Origin: Pseudomonas sp. FP198
GTDB lineage: Bacteria; Pseudomonadota; Gammaproteobacteria; Pseudomonadales; Pseudomonadaceae
Assembly: GCF_030687895.1 (NCBI RefSeq)
Contig: NZ_CP117452.1
Location: forward strand, 4,022,501-4,086,500
Reading direction: 5' to 3'
Length of the DNA stretch: 64,000 bases
The position numbers were made by a program, and so were the translations under genes. Shown here piece by piece: positions 52,890-62,259 of the stretch. Within the stretch, counting starts at the first letter, position 1. Every line of letters begins with the position of its first letter. The notes under the pieces are model-generated. The model did no database searches, was not told the origin of the DNA, and saw only the letters and a list, made by a program, of their open reading frames with translations.

Positions 52890-53072
52890 ATGAGCGGCGC
52901 AGAATTGGAAAAGGTCCATGTCGAAATTGCCAAATTGATGGCTGAGACCACAAAGCTCAACGCCGAAGCGGGCAAGATGACTCGCGAAACGTTCTGGTAC
53001 CCAGTCGCGGTTGCCACCGGTCTGTTCGGTACGGTGGCCACCGTCACCACGCTGCTAATCAAATTCGTCTAA
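52890..53072 (+). CDS. Small membrane protein with amphipathic helix
   Basis: A 60-residue protein: residues 1-35 form a charged helix likely to be coiled coil (GAELEKVHVEIAKLMAETTK), then one TM (PVAVATGLFGTVATVTTLLI) at the C-terminus. AGGA seven bases upstream of ATG 52890 supports this start; the frame is open from 52764 but that part is low quality. A possible sigma-S promoter precedes it. The layout is that of a tail-anchored protein with a cytoplasmic helix. Function unknown. Confidence 0.72.
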   Translation: MSGAELEKVHVEIAKLMAETTKLNAEAGKMTRETFWYPVAVATGLFGTVATVTTLLIKFV

Positions 53073-53155
53073 CCTGACAGGCTCTGCAAACGCGGGGCCT
53101 TCTCACCTTGAGCCCGCATGAAAACCACCATGTCGTCCTTTTTTTAAGGACCAAA

Positions 53156-53199
53156 AACCACAAACCCCCGACTTTCTCTAGGAAAATCAGGGGTTTGTG
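53156..53199 (-). terminator. Terminator of tRNA-Ser
   Basis: ACAAACCCC (53160-53168) pairs with GGGGTTTGT (53190-53198) around a 21-base loop. On the minus strand the stem follows the tRNA gene and precedes a short T run. A second small palindrome (GTCCTT...AAGGAC) lies at about 53134-53151. Confidence 0.65.
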
Positions 53200-53210
53200 T
53201 TTACAGAATA

Positions 53211-53300
53211 TGGCGGTGAAGGAGAGATTCGAACTCTCGATACAGTTTCCTGTATACACACTTTCCAGGCGTGCTCCTTAAGCCACTCGGACACTTCACC
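53211..53300 (-). tRNA. tRNA-Ser(GGA)
   Basis: On the minus strand the 90-nt gene folds with acceptor GGTGAAG/CTTCACC, discriminator G and encoded CCA. The anticodon loop CTGGAAA gives anticodon GGA, and the long variable arm (TATACAG-GAAA-CTGTATC region) marks it as a class II serine tRNA. The T arm GAGAGTTCGAATCTCTC is intact. Confidence 0.97.
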
Positions 53301-53337
53301 GTGTCTCGGCAAACTGTTCAGTCTGTCGAGGCGCGCT

Positions 53338-53366
53338 AATGTAGTCGAAAGCCTTTCCGATGGCAA
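53338..53366 (-). promoter_or_regulatory. Sigma-70 promoter of tRNA-Ser
   Basis: On the minus strand, -35 TTGCCA (53361-53366), a 17-bp spacer and -10 TACATT (53338-53343) are followed by a GCGCGCC discriminator, the GC-rich type linked to stringent control. The predicted start lies about 30 bases before the mature tRNA. The rest of the 308-bp gap up to the crotonase gene is GC-rich and shows nothing else. Confidence 0.7.
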
Positions 53367-53608
53367 AGGTTTTTTTCAGAATTTTCATGCGGTTAAGGCC
53401 GGTCGGGCATTTCGGACGCGGCGAGGCAGGGCAAACCGGCCAAACTCCGGCTTCGGCTATGGGCGGCCCCAAGGGGCAAGCGCTGGCTGTTGGGCGCTTC
53501 GCGAGATTTGGGGCGGAGCGGCGCTGACCGGTGAGTCAGTCACGGCGCTTTACCTGGCCTGCGACGGTGGGTAACGTCTGCTCCACTTCTCTTACAAGGA
53601 ATAGCGTC

Positions 53609-54298
53609 ATGAGCGACCTGATTGCCTACCATCTCGAAGACGGTATCGCGACCCTGACCTTGAACAATGGCAAGGTCAATGCCATTTCGCCTGATGTGAT
53701 CGTCGCATTCAACGCTGCGCTGGACCAGGCAGTGGCTGATCGCGCGGTGGTGATCATTACCGGGCAACCGGGGATTCTGTCGGGCGGTTACGATTTGAAG
53801 GTGATGACCGCCGGCCCCAAGGAGGCAGTCAGTCTGGTCGCGTCCGGCTCGACCCTGGCCCGTCGTTTGTTGTCGCACCCCTTCCCCGTCGTTGTCGCCT
53901 GCCCTGGGCATGCGGTGGCCAAGGGTGCGTTCCTGCTGCTGTCGGCGGACTACCGCATTGGTGTGGAGGGGCCGTTTACCATCGGGCTGAACGAGGTGCA
54001 GATCGGCATGACCATGCACCACGCCGGTATCGAGCTGGCCCGTGATCGCTTGCGCAAGTCTGCGTTCCACCGCTCGGTCATCAATGGCGAGATGTTCAAT
54101 CCGCAGAGCGCCGTGGATGCCGGTTTCCTCGACAAGGTGGTCGCGGCTGACGAGTTGCAAGCTGCGGCACTGGAGGCAGCGCGTCAGTTGAAGAAGATCA
54201 ACATGACCGCCCACAAGAACACCAAGCTCAAGGTTCGCAAGGCGTTGCTGGATGCATTGGACAGCGCGATTCTGCTGGATCAGGAATACACCGGCTGA
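53609..54298 (+). CDS. Crotonase/enoyl-CoA hydratase family protein
   Basis: A 229-residue crotonase-fold protein (ATLTLNNGKVNAISPDVI, ILSGGYDLKVM, GHAVAKGAFLLLSADYRIG). Oxyanion-hole backbone positions are present, but the usual second catalytic Glu region reads NEVQIGMTMHH, so the reaction could be isomerase-like or different. CAAGGA precedes ATG 53609; the open frame above begins in the promoter gap. It is a single gene followed by a REPIN. Confidence 0.88.
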   Translation: MSDLIAYHLEDGIATLTLNNGKVNAISPDVIVAFNAALDQAVADRAVVIITGQPGILSGGYDLKVMTAGPKEAVSLVASGSTLARRLLSHPFPVVVACPGHAVAKGAFLLLSADYRIGVEGPFTIGLNEVQIGMTMHHAGIELARDRLRKSAFHRSVINGEMFNPQSAVDAGFLDKVVAADELQAAALEAARQLKKINMTAHKNTKLKVRKALLDALDSAILLDQEYTG

Positions 54299-54343
54299 AC
54301 GTTGGCTAAAGGCAATATCGCTCACCGAGAAAACAACGTCCCC

Positions 54344-54433
54344 GTGGCGAGGGAGCTTGCTCCCGCTGGACTGCGTAGCAGGCCCATTTTCATGAGCGCT
54401 TCGCACTCAAGCGGGAGCAAGCTCCCTCGCCAC
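54344..54433. repeat. REPIN of the GTGGCGAGGGA family
   Basis: GTGGCGAGGGAGCTTGCTCC at 54344 and its inverse ending at 54433. It fills much of the 316-bp gap between the crotonase gene and plsC; the part after it (54440-54614) has no other recognised element. Confidence 0.88.
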
Positions 54434-54614
54434 GGGACCGGTGGAGTTTCCCATGGAAACTACTGGGGAATCGGTAACCGCTCTATTCCGCTTCTTACAG
54501 TCGTTTAGAAACATACGCTTAAACATCGCCTATCTCCTTCCTCTACAGGCGCAATTGCCGAAAACAGTGCACATCCGTACACTGCGCCACCTTTTGTCCC
54601 GATGGGGCCTGTTG

Positions 54615-55337
54615 ATGTTGTTTGCACTGCGTATGTGTCTGATGGGCCTGCATTTTGTTCTGGCGGGTGTGCTGGGTGTGATCCTGGGTTTGTGCCGGCC
54701 GTTCAATCCTGACAACAGTCGTTTATGCGCCAGGCTATACGCCCTGCCTGCGATGTGGTTCTTGCGCTTGCGAGTCAAGGCTGAGGTCGACACGCTGGTC
54801 AACAAGACTCACGGCTGCGTGATCATTGCCAATCATCAGTCCAACTACGATCTTTTCGTGTTCGGCAACGTGGTGCCGCGTCGTACCGTGTGCATTGGCA
54901 AGAAGAGCCTGAAGTGGGTGCCGTTGTTCGGCCAACTGTTCTGGCTGGCGGGGAACGTGTTGATTGATCGCGGCAATGCGATCAAGGCGCGCAAATCGAT
55001 GCTGACCACCACCCACACGTTGCAGCATGAAAACACGTCCATCTGGGTGTTCCCGGAAGGGACGCGCAACATGGGCGAGGACCTGTTGCCCTTCAAGAAA
55101 GGCGCGTTCCAGATGGCGATTGCCGCCGGGGTGCCGATTATCCCGGTGTGCGTTAGCACCTATATCAAGCATATGCGCCTGGATCGCTGGCACGCCGGTG
55201 ACATTCTCATTCGTTCGCTGCCAGCCATTCCTACCGCAGGCCTGAGCATGGATGACATGCCCCGCCTCATTGCCCAATGCCGCGAACAGATGCGTGAATG
55301 CATCGAGACGATGGACCGGCAACTGCGCGTCGCGTAA
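54615..55337 (+). CDS. plsC: 1-acyl-sn-glycerol-3-phosphate acyltransferase
   Basis: A 240-residue inner-membrane acyltransferase. An N-terminal TM (GLHFVLAGVLGVILGLC) is followed by the motifs NHQSNYD (NHX4D) and FPEGTRN (block III), and VPIIPVCVST (block IV). It makes phosphatidic acid from lysophosphatidic acid. ATG 54615 matches the usual family N-terminus; the frame is open to 54441, which lies just past the REPIN. More than one plsC paralogue is normal in Pseudomonas. Confidence 0.92.
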   Translation: MLFALRMCLMGLHFVLAGVLGVILGLCRPFNPDNSRLCARLYALPAMWFLRLRVKAEVDTLVNKTHGCVIIANHQSNYDLFVFGNVVPRRTVCIGKKSLKWVPLFGQLFWLAGNVLIDRGNAIKARKSMLTTTHTLQHENTSIWVFPEGTRNMGEDLLPFKKGAFQMAIAAGVPIIPVCVSTYIKHMRLDRWHAGDILIRSLPAIPTAGLSMDDMPRLIAQCREQMRECIETMDRQLRVA

Positions 55338-55341
55338 ACAA

Positions 55342-55369
55342 GAAACCCGCCTTCACGGCGGGTTTTCTT
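55342..55369 (+). terminator. Rho-independent terminator after plsC
   Basis: GAAACCCGCC, loop TTCA, CGGCGGGTTTTC followed by TTT, starting five bases after the plsC stop. A strong stem with a T run. Confidence 0.85.
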
Positions 55370-55472
55370 TTGCACCGAACTCGGCGCATTTTGCTGACTC
55401 TCAAAGACCATGGCGCGCTAAGCTGCACGTTGCCTGCCACTGCCAATTTCCAAGAAGAAGCGAACCATCATC

Positions 55473-56444
55473 ATGGGTAGAGTCGTTGCTGCTGCGGTTT
55501 ACAGCGCCGGTAAGAAAGTCACCAATATCACCCTCGACGAAGGCAGTGCCTGGGCTGCAAAACCAGGACATTTTGTCTGGATCGGCCTCGAAGAGCCCAG
55601 CACGCTGGAACTGACCAACCTGCAACGCCAGTTCAACCTGCATGAACTGGCAATTGAAGACGCCATGGAGAAGCACAGCCGTCCCAAGCTGGAGACGTTT
55701 GGCGATGCGCTGTTCATCGTCACCTATTCGCCGGTACGCGAGAACGGCAAGCTGCAATTCATCGAGACCCATATTTTCGCCGGCAAGGGCTATATCATCA
55801 CCGCTCGCAACGGCCACTCGGCGTCCTACGCACATGTCCGGCAGCGCTGTGAGGCGCGTCCCATTTTGCTGGAGCATGGGGAGGATTTTGTCCTCTACGC
55901 CATCCTCGATTTCGTCATCGAGAACTACCAGCCCGTCGGCGAAGCCATCCACACCGAGATCGATGAACTGGAGCGCAACGTACTGTGCAGCGCCTTGAAC
56001 GAGCGCGATATCCAGAACCTGCACAGTCTGCGCCGCGACGTGCTACGCCTGCGCCGTTATGCGGCACCTATGGTGGAAATCAGCGAAGAGCTGCAGCGCC
56101 TGGACTTTCCGTTCATCGACAAGAACATGACTCCGTATTTCCGCGATGTGCAGATTCATGTCACCCGGCAGATGGAAGACCTGGCGACACTGGCGGACAT
56201 CGCCAGCCAGACCATCGAGATCGGCGTGTTGCTGGAAGCCTCGCGCCAGAGCGTGGTGCAACGCAAGTTCGCAGCGTGGGCGGCGATCCTGGCATTTCCG
56301 ACCGCAGTGGCCGGGATCTATGGGATGAACTTCGAAAACATGCCGGAGTTGACTTGGCACTACGGGTATTTCCTGGTGCTCGGGTTTATCGGGGTGGGGT
56401 GTACGTCATTGTGGGCGAGTTTCAAGCGATCGGGATGGTTGTAG
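55473..56444 (+). CDS. corA: CorA-type divalent cation transporter
   Basis: A 323-residue CorA-family channel: large cytoplasmic domain with a long helix (YGEPVGEA..DELERNVLC region), then two C-terminal TMs. The selectivity loop YGMNFENMPEL with the GMN motif joins TM1 (AAILAFPTAVAGI) and TM2 (GYFLVLGFIGVGCTSLWA). It moves Mg2+ and can carry Co2+ or Ni2+. The gene is monocistronic. Its end adjoins a REP copy that forms part of a hairpin. Confidence 0.94.
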   Translation: MGRVVAAAVYSAGKKVTNITLDEGSAWAAKPGHFVWIGLEEPSTLELTNLQRQFNLHELAIEDAMEKHSRPKLETFGDALFIVTYSPVRENGKLQFIETHIFAGKGYIITARNGHSASYAHVRQRCEARPILLEHGEDFVLYAILDFVIENYQPVGEAIHTEIDELERNVLCSALNERDIQNLHSLRRDVLRLRRYAAPMVEISEELQRLDFPFIDKNMTPYFRDVQIHVTRQMEDLATLADIASQTIEIGVLLEASRQSVVQRKFAAWAAILAFPTAVAGIYGMNFENMPELTWHYGYFLVLGFIGVGCTSLWASFKRSGWL

Positions 56445-56472
56445 GATTTGCCGGTGGGATTTGCGTGGCCTT

Positions 56473-56522
56473 CTTCGCGAGCAGGCTCGCTCCCACATTT
56501 GATCTGCTGATCAAATGTGGGA
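56473..56522. repeat. REP element fused to a 14-bp perfect hairpin
   Basis: A single inverted GTGGGAGCGAG-family REP begins at 56473 (TTCGCGAGCAGGCTCGCTCC). Its end overlaps a perfect hairpin, TCCCACATTTGATC (56491-56504), loop TGCT, GATCAAATGTGGGA (56509-56522). It separates the convergent corA and amidotransferase genes and could serve both as a terminator. Confidence 0.8.
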
Positions 56523-56533
56523 TGCCAGGGTAA

Positions 56534-57268
56534 TCAGCCTTGGGCGGCTTCAGCTTGGGGTTTGTGCGCGACGAAACGCATCATCCACTCGGCTACCGTC
56601 GTGCCGTGATGTTCCTGTTCAAGGCTCGCCACGCCCTGGCTGTAGATCTGCTCGCCGAGGTGTTGCTGGCGAATTTCCAGCAGGGCCCGGGAATAATCAT
56701 GGATGAATTCCGGGTGGCCCTGGAAGCACAGGACCTGATCATTGATGTGATAGGCCGCGAATGGGCAGAAATCGCTTGAGGCGATGACCGTGGCATTTTC
56801 CGGCAGCTCGGTGACCTGGTCCTGATGACTGATCAACAAAGTCAGTTCTTCCATCACCGGGCTCATCCAGGGCGCCTTTGCCGCGAGTTTGTAACGATGG
56901 GTGCCAACGCCCCATCCCTGGCTGGCGCGCTCGGTCTTGCCGCCCAGCAGCAAGGCCAGCAACTGATGACCAAAGCAGACGCCCAGCAGTTTGTCGCCAC
57001 GCTGGTAGCGGTCCATCAGATAGGTCTTGAGCGTCTGGATCCACGGGTCGCTGCCAAAGGAGTCGGCCTTGCTGCCGGTCACCAGGTAGGCGTCGAATTG
57101 CTCGTCATCGCTGGGGTATTGCCCTTCCACCACGTTGTACACGACAAATTCGGCCGCAATGGGCTGTTGCGAAAACAGGCGCTGGAACATCTGCCCGTAA
57201 CCCTGATATTGCTCGACCAGTTCCGGACGCAGGATATCGGTTTCCAGAATGCAGATGCGTAACGACAT
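56534..57268 (-). CDS. Class I glutamine amidotransferase-like protein
   Basis: A 244-residue stand-alone class I amidotransferase domain: nucleophile Cys in GVCFGHQLLA, His and Glu in CFQGHPEF. No synthase domain or partner is adjacent. Related proteins act as gamma-glutamyl hydrolases on glutamylated polyamines or peptides, or as GMP-synthase-like domains. The start ATG 57268 (MSLRICILETD) follows the family pattern; the open frame continues upstream. Confidence 0.9.
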   Translation of the reverse strand: MSLRICILETDILRPELVEQYQGYGQMFQRLFSQQPIAAEFVVYNVVEGQYPSDDEQFDAYLVTGSKADSFGSDPWIQTLKTYLMDRYQRGDKLLGVCFGHQLLALLLGGKTERASQGWGVGTHRYKLAAKAPWMSPVMEELTLLISHQDQVTELPENATVIASSDFCPFAAYHINDQVLCFQGHPEFIHDYSRALLEIRQQHLGEQIYSQGVASLEQEHHGTTVAEWMMRFVAHKPQAEAAQG

Positions 57269-57352
57269 AAAAAATACCTGACACGATGATGGGAATATTG
57301 CACACCCCAGAGCCTGCCTTGAAACACCGCTCCAAGGCAAGCCCCTTCCCCG

Positions 57353-59497
57353 TCAGAACGTCGCCCGGCTGGCGGCTTTTTCCAGCAACAGGGCCGGCGG
57401 TGAGAAACGTTCGCCATACTGCTCGGCCAGGTACTGGGCACGAGCGATAAATGCCGGCAAACCGTACTGGTTGATGAACTGCAACGTCCCACCTGTCCAG
57501 GCCGCGAAGCCGATGCCGAATACCGAGCCGACATTGGCATCCGGCGTCGAAGTGACGACGCCTTCTTCTACGCAGCGAACAGTTTCCAAGGCCTGGATGA
57601 ACAGCAGGCGATCGCGGATATCCTGCGCGGGGATTTGCCCACCGGCTTTCTCGAAACGGCTCTTGAGCTCCGGCCAGAGATGCTTCTGCCCTTGGGCTGG
57701 ATAGTCATAAAAACCGGCTCCGGCCGCTTTGCCTGGTCGTTTGTACTCATCAAGCAGCAGGTCGATCACGGCGAATGCAGGATGCTCTGTAGGCGCTTTC
57801 CCTTCTGCGTGCAGGTCTTTGGCGGTTTGAGCGCGGATATGGCTCATCAAACCGAGGGAAACTTCGTCAGAAACAGCCAGGGGCCCAACCGGCATCCCGG
57901 CTTTGCGCGCTTCGGTTTCGATCATCGGCGCACTCACGCCCTCGCCGAGCATCGCAATGCCTTCGTTGATGAAGGTGCCAAACACCCGCGAAGTGAAAAA
58001 ACCACGGCTGTCGTTGACCACGATGGGCGTCTTGTCGATCTGCCGGGCAAAATCGAAAGCCCGGGCCAGGGTTTCATCACTGGTCCCGGCCCCCTTGATG
58101 ATTTCCACCAGCGGCATTTTTTCCACCGGACTGAAGAAGTGCAGCCCGATGAATCTGCTCGCGTCCGGCACCGCCTCGGCCAGGCCGGTGATGGGCAGGG
58201 TCGAGGTGTTGGAAGCGATCACCGCCTCAGGCCCCGCTGCCGCCTGGGCTGCCGCCGACACTTGGGCTTTCAGGGAACGGTCTTCGAAGACGGCCTCGAT
58301 GATCAGGTCGCAACCGGCCAGCTCGGCATCGTTGTCGGTAGGGTGAATCCGCGCCAGTGTGGCGTCGCGTTGTTCCTCGGTGAGTTGGCCACGGGTGACT
58401 TTTTTGTCCAGCAACGCCGCCGAGCGTGCCTTGCCCTTTTGTGCGGCGGCCAGGTCGATGTCCTTGAGCACCACGTCGATGCCGGCCACCGCGCTGACGT
58501 AGGCGATACCGGCGCCCATCATCCCCGCGCCGAGCACGCCGACTTTTTTTGCCAGATAAGGCGCAACACCCTGTGGGCGGGATCTGCCGGCCTTGATTTC
58601 GTTGAGTTGAAACCAGAAGGTGCCGATCAGGTTCTTCGCCACTTGTCCCGTGGCGAGCTCGGTGAAATAGCGCGTCTCGATCAGATGCGCCGCGTCAAAC
58701 CCCACCTGCGCGCCCTCTACTGCAGCACAGAGAATCTTTTCCGGGGCCGGCAGGCAGCCCTGGGTCTTGTTGCGCAGGATCGAAGGCGCGATAGCCAGCA
58801 TCTGGGCGACTTTCGGGTCGGACGGGGTCCCGCCTGGAAGCCGATACCCCTTCACATCCCAAGGCTGGAGCGCATCCGGATGGGCGAGAATCCAGGCTCG
58901 GGACTTGGCCAGCAGCTCGTCGCGATCCGCCGCCAGCTCGTCGATCAAGCCGGCCTGCAACGCCTGCTGCGGGCCAAGTCGCTTGCCCTCGAGCAGATAC
59001 GGCAAGGCCTTTTCCAGACCCAGCACCCGCACCATCCGCACCACACCGCCACCGCCCGGCAGCAGGCCGAGGGTGACCTCCGGCAAGCCGATCTGCACCG
59101 ATGGATGGTCCAGCGCTACGCGATGATGACACGCCAGGCAGATTTCCCAGCCGCCGCCCAAGGCCGCACCATTGATCGCGGCGACGACGGGAACGCCGAG
59201 GGTTTCGAGGGCGCGCAGTTGCGCTTTCAGCCCCAGGACCATCTGATAGAACGCCTGGGCCTCGGATGGGTCGACCCTGACCAGCTCGTTCAAGTCGCCA
59301 CCGGCAAAAAAGGTTTTCTTGGCCGAGGTGATGATCACCCCGGCGATCGAATTTTTTTCGGCCAACAGACGCGCCACGCAGGCGGCCATCGCCTCGCGAT
59401 AGGTCGCATTCATGGTATTGCTGCTCTGGCCCGGCATGTCCAGGGTCAGGAGAACGATCCGGTCCTGGCCGGTTTCGTAACGAATGGCTTCGGTCAT
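57353..59497 (-). CDS. Fatty-acid oxidation multifunctional enzyme (enoyl-CoA hydratase/3-hydroxyacyl-CoA dehydrogenase)
   Basis: A 714-residue two-part enzyme: N-terminal crotonase domain (about 1-190: ITSAKKTFFAGGDLNEL, AAINGAALGGGWEICLA) and C-terminal 3-hydroxyacyl-CoA dehydrogenase (GVLGAGMMGAGIAYVSA; HFFSPVEKMPLVEII; the C-terminal domain to the end). It is not the principal FadB by neighbour, but its pairing with a thiolase gene 26 bp upstream mirrors fadBA. ATG 59497 (MTEAIRYETG) begins the family N-terminus. It acts in cytoplasmic beta-oxidation. Confidence 0.93.
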   Translation of the reverse strand: MTEAIRYETGQDRIVLLTLDMPGQSSNTMNATYREAMAACVARLLAEKNSIAGVIITSAKKTFFAGGDLNELVRVDPSEAQAFYQMVLGLKAQLRALETLGVPVVAAINGAALGGGWEICLACHHRVALDHPSVQIGLPEVTLGLLPGGGGVVRMVRVLGLEKALPYLLEGKRLGPQQALQAGLIDELAADRDELLAKSRAWILAHPDALQPWDVKGYRLPGGTPSDPKVAQMLAIAPSILRNKTQGCLPAPEKILCAAVEGAQVGFDAAHLIETRYFTELATGQVAKNLIGTFWFQLNEIKAGRSRPQGVAPYLAKKVGVLGAGMMGAGIAYVSAVAGIDVVLKDIDLAAAQKGKARSAALLDKKVTRGQLTEEQRDATLARIHPTDNDAELAGCDLIIEAVFEDRSLKAQVSAAAQAAAGPEAVIASNTSTLPITGLAEAVPDASRFIGLHFFSPVEKMPLVEIIKGAGTSDETLARAFDFARQIDKTPIVVNDSRGFFTSRVFGTFINEGIAMLGEGVSAPMIETEARKAGMPVGPLAVSDEVSLGLMSHIRAQTAKDLHAEGKAPTEHPAFAVIDLLLDEYKRPGKAAGAGFYDYPAQGQKHLWPELKSRFEKAGGQIPAQDIRDRLLFIQALETVRCVEEGVVTSTPDANVGSVFGIGFAAWTGGTLQFINQYGLPAFIARAQYLAEQYGERFSPPALLLEKAASRATF

Positions 59498-59523
59498 GAA
59501 AAGTGTTCCTTGGTGTCGAGGGC

Positions 59524-60729
<1,206 letters not shown>

Positions 60730-61130
60730 GACATCCTCGAACCATCATCGACGTAATGCGAACACCTCCAACCTTAAGCCCAGCGGCGCCGGATTCAATG
60801 ACCCCAGCGCTCAACGGCATTGACAGCCACGCTCAGACGAACGGTAGCGTGCTATCGGGTTAACCGTTTCAGGTGAGCAAGCCGTCTAGCAAAAGGGCCG
60901 GCAAGTAGCTGGCAATAGGCCTCATGCCTGTTTAATAGCTATCAGCTTCAAACTCATACGAATTGGATCTAAGCCAACGCGGCTGCGGCCCCTAATGTAA
61001 ACCCTGTACAAGAGAGTCGTCGGGTTTTGCCGAGGCGCTTGTCAGCCAGTTTCAAACAGGAAGTGCAACGCCAGCCGCCACGGAGCTACGCAGGCTGGCC
61101 TCAGGAAATAACAAAAAAGGCGGGTCAGCC
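60730..61130. promoter_or_regulatory. 401-bp gap upstream of the thiolase operon and the small membrane protein
   Basis: No protein-like frame is supported. It must hold the minus-strand promoter of the beta-oxidation operon and the plus-strand promoter of the 31-residue gene. TTGACA at about 60819 could be a plus-strand -35. GTTTCAAAC (61049-61057) is a short inverted repeat near the fatty-acid regulator PsrA half-site form, but the spacing is not right. I see no clear operator. Confidence 0.4.
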
Positions 61131-61226
61131 ATGTTCAAACATTCGAAAGTTCGCCAAGCCGGACTCATCCTCTTTGCCACTACGCTGCTGTTGATTTTGC
61201 CGAATATCACCAAGGTCATCGGCTGA
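61131..61226 (+). CDS. 31-residue small membrane protein
   Basis: ATG 61131 to TGA 61224-61226 encodes a 31-residue protein with a basic N-terminus (MFKHSKVRQ), one hydrophobic helix (AGLILFATTLLLILPNI) and a short TKVIG tail, the layout of a small inner-membrane protein. AAAAAAGG lies 11-18 bases upstream, a weak ribosome site. It precedes the cytochrome c gene by about 105 bp in the same direction. Composition is protein-like, but the length leaves uncertainty. Confidence 0.6.
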   Translation: MFKHSKVRQAGLILFATTLLLILPNITKVIG

Positions 61227-61331
61227 ATCCGGCGCGTGGTGCCATCGCCAGCAAATGTACGAGGGTCGTTGTTCAAGCGACGGTGGCTGTGCCACCCTTT
61301 GCGCTTCCCTCTCGACATGGAAGGCGATTCA

Positions 61332-62135
61332 TTGAAAGCTCTCATTGCGATCGGGGCGCTGCTGCTCAGCACGCCTCTTTTTGCCGCGCAACTCGTACTT
61401 GAACTGGGCACGCAGGCACGCACCTGGCAAACCGAGGAACTGCTCAAGCATCCTGAAGCTCGAACGGTCCGGATCAATGAAGATGTTTCCTACAAGAAAC
61501 CCATGAGCTATCGCGCCGTCCCCCTCACCGCGTTGTTGACCGGCGTCCAGCCGGATGACCATCTGCAGGCCGTGGCGCTGGATGGCTTTGCCGCCGAAAT
61601 GCCCGCTGCACCGTTGCTCAACCAGAGTGGCGCCCGTGCGTGGCTGGCGATCGAAGACCCAGCAGCCCCCTGGCCGTCGCTGGGTGAGGGCAAGCGCAGT
61701 GCCGGGCCTTTCTATCTGGTCTGGACCGATCCCCAGGCGGGCCATATCAGCCCCGAACAGTGGCCCTATGCGCTGGCGAGCATCAAGCGCCTGTCCGCGG
61801 TGGCCGAGCGCTTCCCTGCCCTGCTGCCCGCCCCTGGCCTGGCCAAGGACGATCCGATCAATCAGGGTTTTGCGCTGTTCCAAAAAAACTGCCTGGCCTG
61901 CCACCGCCTCAACGGTGCAGGTGATGCCCAGTTCGGCCCGGACCTGAACATTCCGTTCAATCCAACCGAGTACTTCTCGGGGGATTTTCTCAAGCGTTAC
62001 ATACGGGATCCGCAGAGCCTGCGGCGCTGGCCTCAAGGAAAGATGCCGGGGTTCTCGGCGGCGGTGCTGCCGGATGCGGAGCTTGATTTGTTGGTGGGAT
62101 ATTTGAAGCATATGGCGGGACGCAAGCAGCGTTGA
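61332..62135 (+). CDS. Periplasmic fusion of sulfite-oxidase-like domain and cytochrome c
   Basis: A 267-residue protein: signal peptide (LKALIAIGALLLSTPLFA), a molybdopterin-oxidoreductase-like region (MSYRAVPLTALLTGVQPDD, VALDGFAAEMP) to about residue 160, and a single-haem cytochrome c domain with CLACH and a Met ligand in GKMPGF. TTG 61332 has GAAGG eight bases upstream; ATG 61317 is in frame without one. The first domain lacks a visible Mo-binding cysteine, so it is probably a docking module. Partner unknown. Confidence 0.78.
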   Translation: MKALIAIGALLLSTPLFAAQLVLELGTQARTWQTEELLKHPEARTVRINEDVSYKKPMSYRAVPLTALLTGVQPDDHLQAVALDGFAAEMPAAPLLNQSGARAWLAIEDPAAPWPSLGEGKRSAGPFYLVWTDPQAGHISPEQWPYALASIKRLSAVAERFPALLPAPGLAKDDPINQGFALFQKNCLACHRLNGAGDAQFGPDLNIPFNPTEYFSGDFLKRYIRDPQSLRRWPQGKMPGFSAAVLPDAELDLLVGYLKHMAGRKQR

Positions 62136-62162
62136 GTCAATGAAGCTCGATTGCCGTTGACC

Positions 62163-62197
62163 TTGTGGCGTCAGCGGGATAAACCCCCTCGCCACAA
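62163..62197. repeat. Degenerate REP-like inverted repeat
   Basis: TTGTGGCG (62163-62170) and CGCCACAA (62190-62197) enclose a short loop containing GCGGGAT and CCCCCTC. It looks like a worn copy of the GTGGCGAGGGA family, just after the cytochrome gene. Confidence 0.5.
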
Positions 62198-62211
62198 GAG
62201 CGCTACATGAA

Positions 62212-62237
62212 AACGGCCGACACAAAGGTCAGCCGTT
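62212..62237 (-). terminator. Terminator after rraB
   Basis: ACGGC(C)GAC and GTC(A)GCCGT pair around ACAAAG with A residues on the left, which read as U on the minus strand. It lies 23 bases past the rraB stop. Confidence 0.6.
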
Positions 62238-62259
62238 GCTGTGCTGCGAAGAGTAAGTA

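Noticed and set aside
53211..53300. Integrative element at the tRNA-Ser gene
   Set aside because: No integrase, no repeated tRNA 3' end and no change in gene content beside it.
61049..61057. PsrA operator in front of the beta-oxidation operon
   Set aside because: GTTTCAAAC lacks the GAAAC-N4-GTTTC spacing and lies over 300 bp from the thiolase start.
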